A stretch of DNA of 64,000 bases, taken from NCBI GenBank assembly GCA_017309115.1, contig JAFLEF010000027.1:1-64000 (forward strand). The letters are read 5' to 3'. The notes beneath the pieces were generated by a model. It was not told the origin of the DNA. It was given only the letters and a program-made list of their open reading frames with translations, and did no database searches. Made by a program: the position numbers and the translations under genes. The DNA comes from Verrucomicrobiota bacterium. GTDB taxonomy: Bacteria; Verrucomicrobiota; Verrucomicrobiia; Limisphaerales; UBA9464. Shown piece after piece: positions 63,801 to 64,000 of the stretch. Each line of letters opens with the position of its first letter. The first letter of the stretch is position 1.

Positions 63801-64000
63801 ACCTGAGCGGGAACCTCGACATGTTCTCTACCACAATCTCCTCCCTGAACGGAGGAAGCATTACGGTTTTGGCGGATGGCGATATCAACGTGGGTTCGCG
63901 TTTCTTCACTGGGAATGACTCGCGCGCCCGGGGCATCTTCACGGTCGATCCCAGCGACGTTACGGTCATTGCCCGCGGAGACATCAACGTCAATGGATCC
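60830..64000 (+). CDS. TpsA-type exoprotein with filamentous-haemagglutinin N-terminal domain (3' truncated by window edge)
   Basis: The frame is open from the ATG at 60830 to the last base (1057 codons, ending on a codon boundary), so the gene continues beyond the window. The N-terminus is basic (MKHSNNRRSVGRRTTGS), followed by a hydrophobic stretch and a WMVQA-NPHG cleavage/start. The TPS domain (about 30-165) has GNQLTISASHQAVLNWQSFN, WNRIHDAQPSQIWGNLEANG and GFYFGPNAYVGAAGLVVST. Downstream, beta-helix repeats (GGSLFLIAERIENHGGLSAPGGQ, VNNSGRIVADAG) and GGKLYIDPTDIVIG are as in haemagglutinin-type adhesins. It is secreted through the TpsB encoded immediately upstream and probably forms a surface beta-helix. 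Role in adhesion or contact killing cannot be told without the C-terminus. Confidence 0.92.
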   Translation, partial: MKHSNNRRSVGRRTTGSLGILAALTPWMVQANPHGLSVQSGSATVSTLGNQLTISASHQAVLNWQSFNIQPGETTRFEQPSASSVVWNRIHDAQPSQIWGNLEANGIVVLMNSSGFYFGPNAYVGAAGLVVSTAMAPAESAAGLFWQFNGAPPQAGIVNHGQLRASPGGSLFLIAERIENHGGLSAPGGQVGLLAGQEVLLSSRPDGLGITSSVRLPSGSVNNSGRIVADAGTIALQAEVVNHSGLLQANTVRERNGVIELVAAEAIELQANSRIEASGGEAGDAGRVVIKSAGRYRDTDSAVIVVSGGRSGGDGGFVEVSAASMASIRADIDGSAKAGSVGGKLYIDPTDIVIGNTGSGSIGGGSVGQNDPPTTLNLDVNSAFVGFSEIHLQATRNIQLVANTLWDLAASTGVSSPGSRLILEAGNNISLGSGSSLVASPGWSISLWAGRDWSTESGVRSGVGNIQVSGSGSILSHDGTVDLRAGNNVTVGNGFIRSVGGGDISVLAQGGNINTGTRANGFLFRPTGYSVDPDLGGISTAAGGDVTLVAGQDIISFLPLPGGVQTDGGSGAFGARAGNVTLTAGRDISGHFVVRRGVGILSAGRNAGTESRLLALSLVDGGWEVTAGQNVLLQEVRNPNGVFNNVGFANSATKHLFDYSDSSYTLLSGGNSVQLRGTALPRFEDDFSRSLTPIYPAILEITAGAGGVNLGNDVTLFPSPIGNLKISTTDGGSVTGSKPGDLVQLVVSDSSKKQYRETGDFGLADHAAVPIHLLDPQPIELNISGDLSGVLLGVPKRAEITVGGNLINSRFEGQNLRSSDLTRITVAGDIRNRNEFTSVPLAAVPDWSLLDLAFPPLNGDLAGIIGLLQYDAANKTITFRGRMTGDQQRILSNLPVMVFDANGLPVLAPNGDPATRIVPFLPAEVTQALYQNSQDVPLNPDTGYRLGGGGRFEVSARNLDLGATVGIVSQGPRGNSALANYFNRGADISVNLSGNLDMFSTTISSLNGGSITVLADGDINVGSRFFTGNDSRARGIFTVDPSDVTVIARGDINVNGS

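Overview
The window looks like a chromosomal segment of a free-living Gram-negative bacterium of the Verrucomicrobiota, probably a Limisphaerales/Pedosphaera-type lineage. This is an inference from gene content. The DUF1501 and PSCyt1/PSCyt2/PSD1 proteins, a neutral-ceramidase-like hydrolase, CotH/lamin-tail proteins and a pseudopilin cassette resembling the Verru_Chthon A-D families are typical of the Planctomycetes-Verrucomicrobia group. Kdo-8-phosphate synthase, TolC, an OprP-type porin and two-partner secretion show an outer membrane. I see no rRNA, tRNA, CRISPR array, IS element or phage gene.

Layout. 1-806: the end of an FG-GAP/VCBS protein and a convergent DUF1499 lipoprotein. 1027-23885 (+): a type IV pilus/type II secretion-like locus with two PilB ATPases around PilT, then PilC, a strong terminator, a BrnT/BrnA-like toxin-antitoxin pair, six prepilin-like proteins (the last 1470 aa and GspK-like) and a 2391-aa subtilase. 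23910-25366: a PfkB kinase and YajQ, convergent. 25446-36448 (-): a CotH/lamin-tail protein, then a tight operon (transcription order ceramidase-like, PSD1, DUF1501, amidohydrolase, cupin). 36629-41403: rnd, kdsA, tspO, a PQQ-type propeller and an FKBP isomerase. 41564-45469 (+): glyoxalase I, folP, cdaA, cdaR, glmM. 45517-53888 (-): GH9 cellulase, TolC-type protein, FAD oxidoreductase, acyl desaturase and an Rrf2 regulator with four cysteines. 54488-64000 (+): OprO/P porin, two secreted proteins, a TpsB transporter with about four POTRA domains and a TpsA filamentous-haemagglutinin-type exoprotein that runs off the right edge.

How they fit together. Much of the window is envelope and export: a pilus-like machine that may display or export a giant protease, a two-partner secretion pair, and secreted hydrolases (GH9, ceramidase-like, CotH). 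The core-metabolism block couples folate synthesis, c-di-AMP signalling (CdaA/CdaR) and cell-wall precursor supply (GlmM), a linkage known from other phyla. The best candidates for something undescribed are the extended pseudopilin-subtilase locus with an embedded toxin-antitoxin pair, the subtilase P-domain that appears split by a phase-shifted LamG module, and the porin/secreted-protein/TPS locus at the right end.
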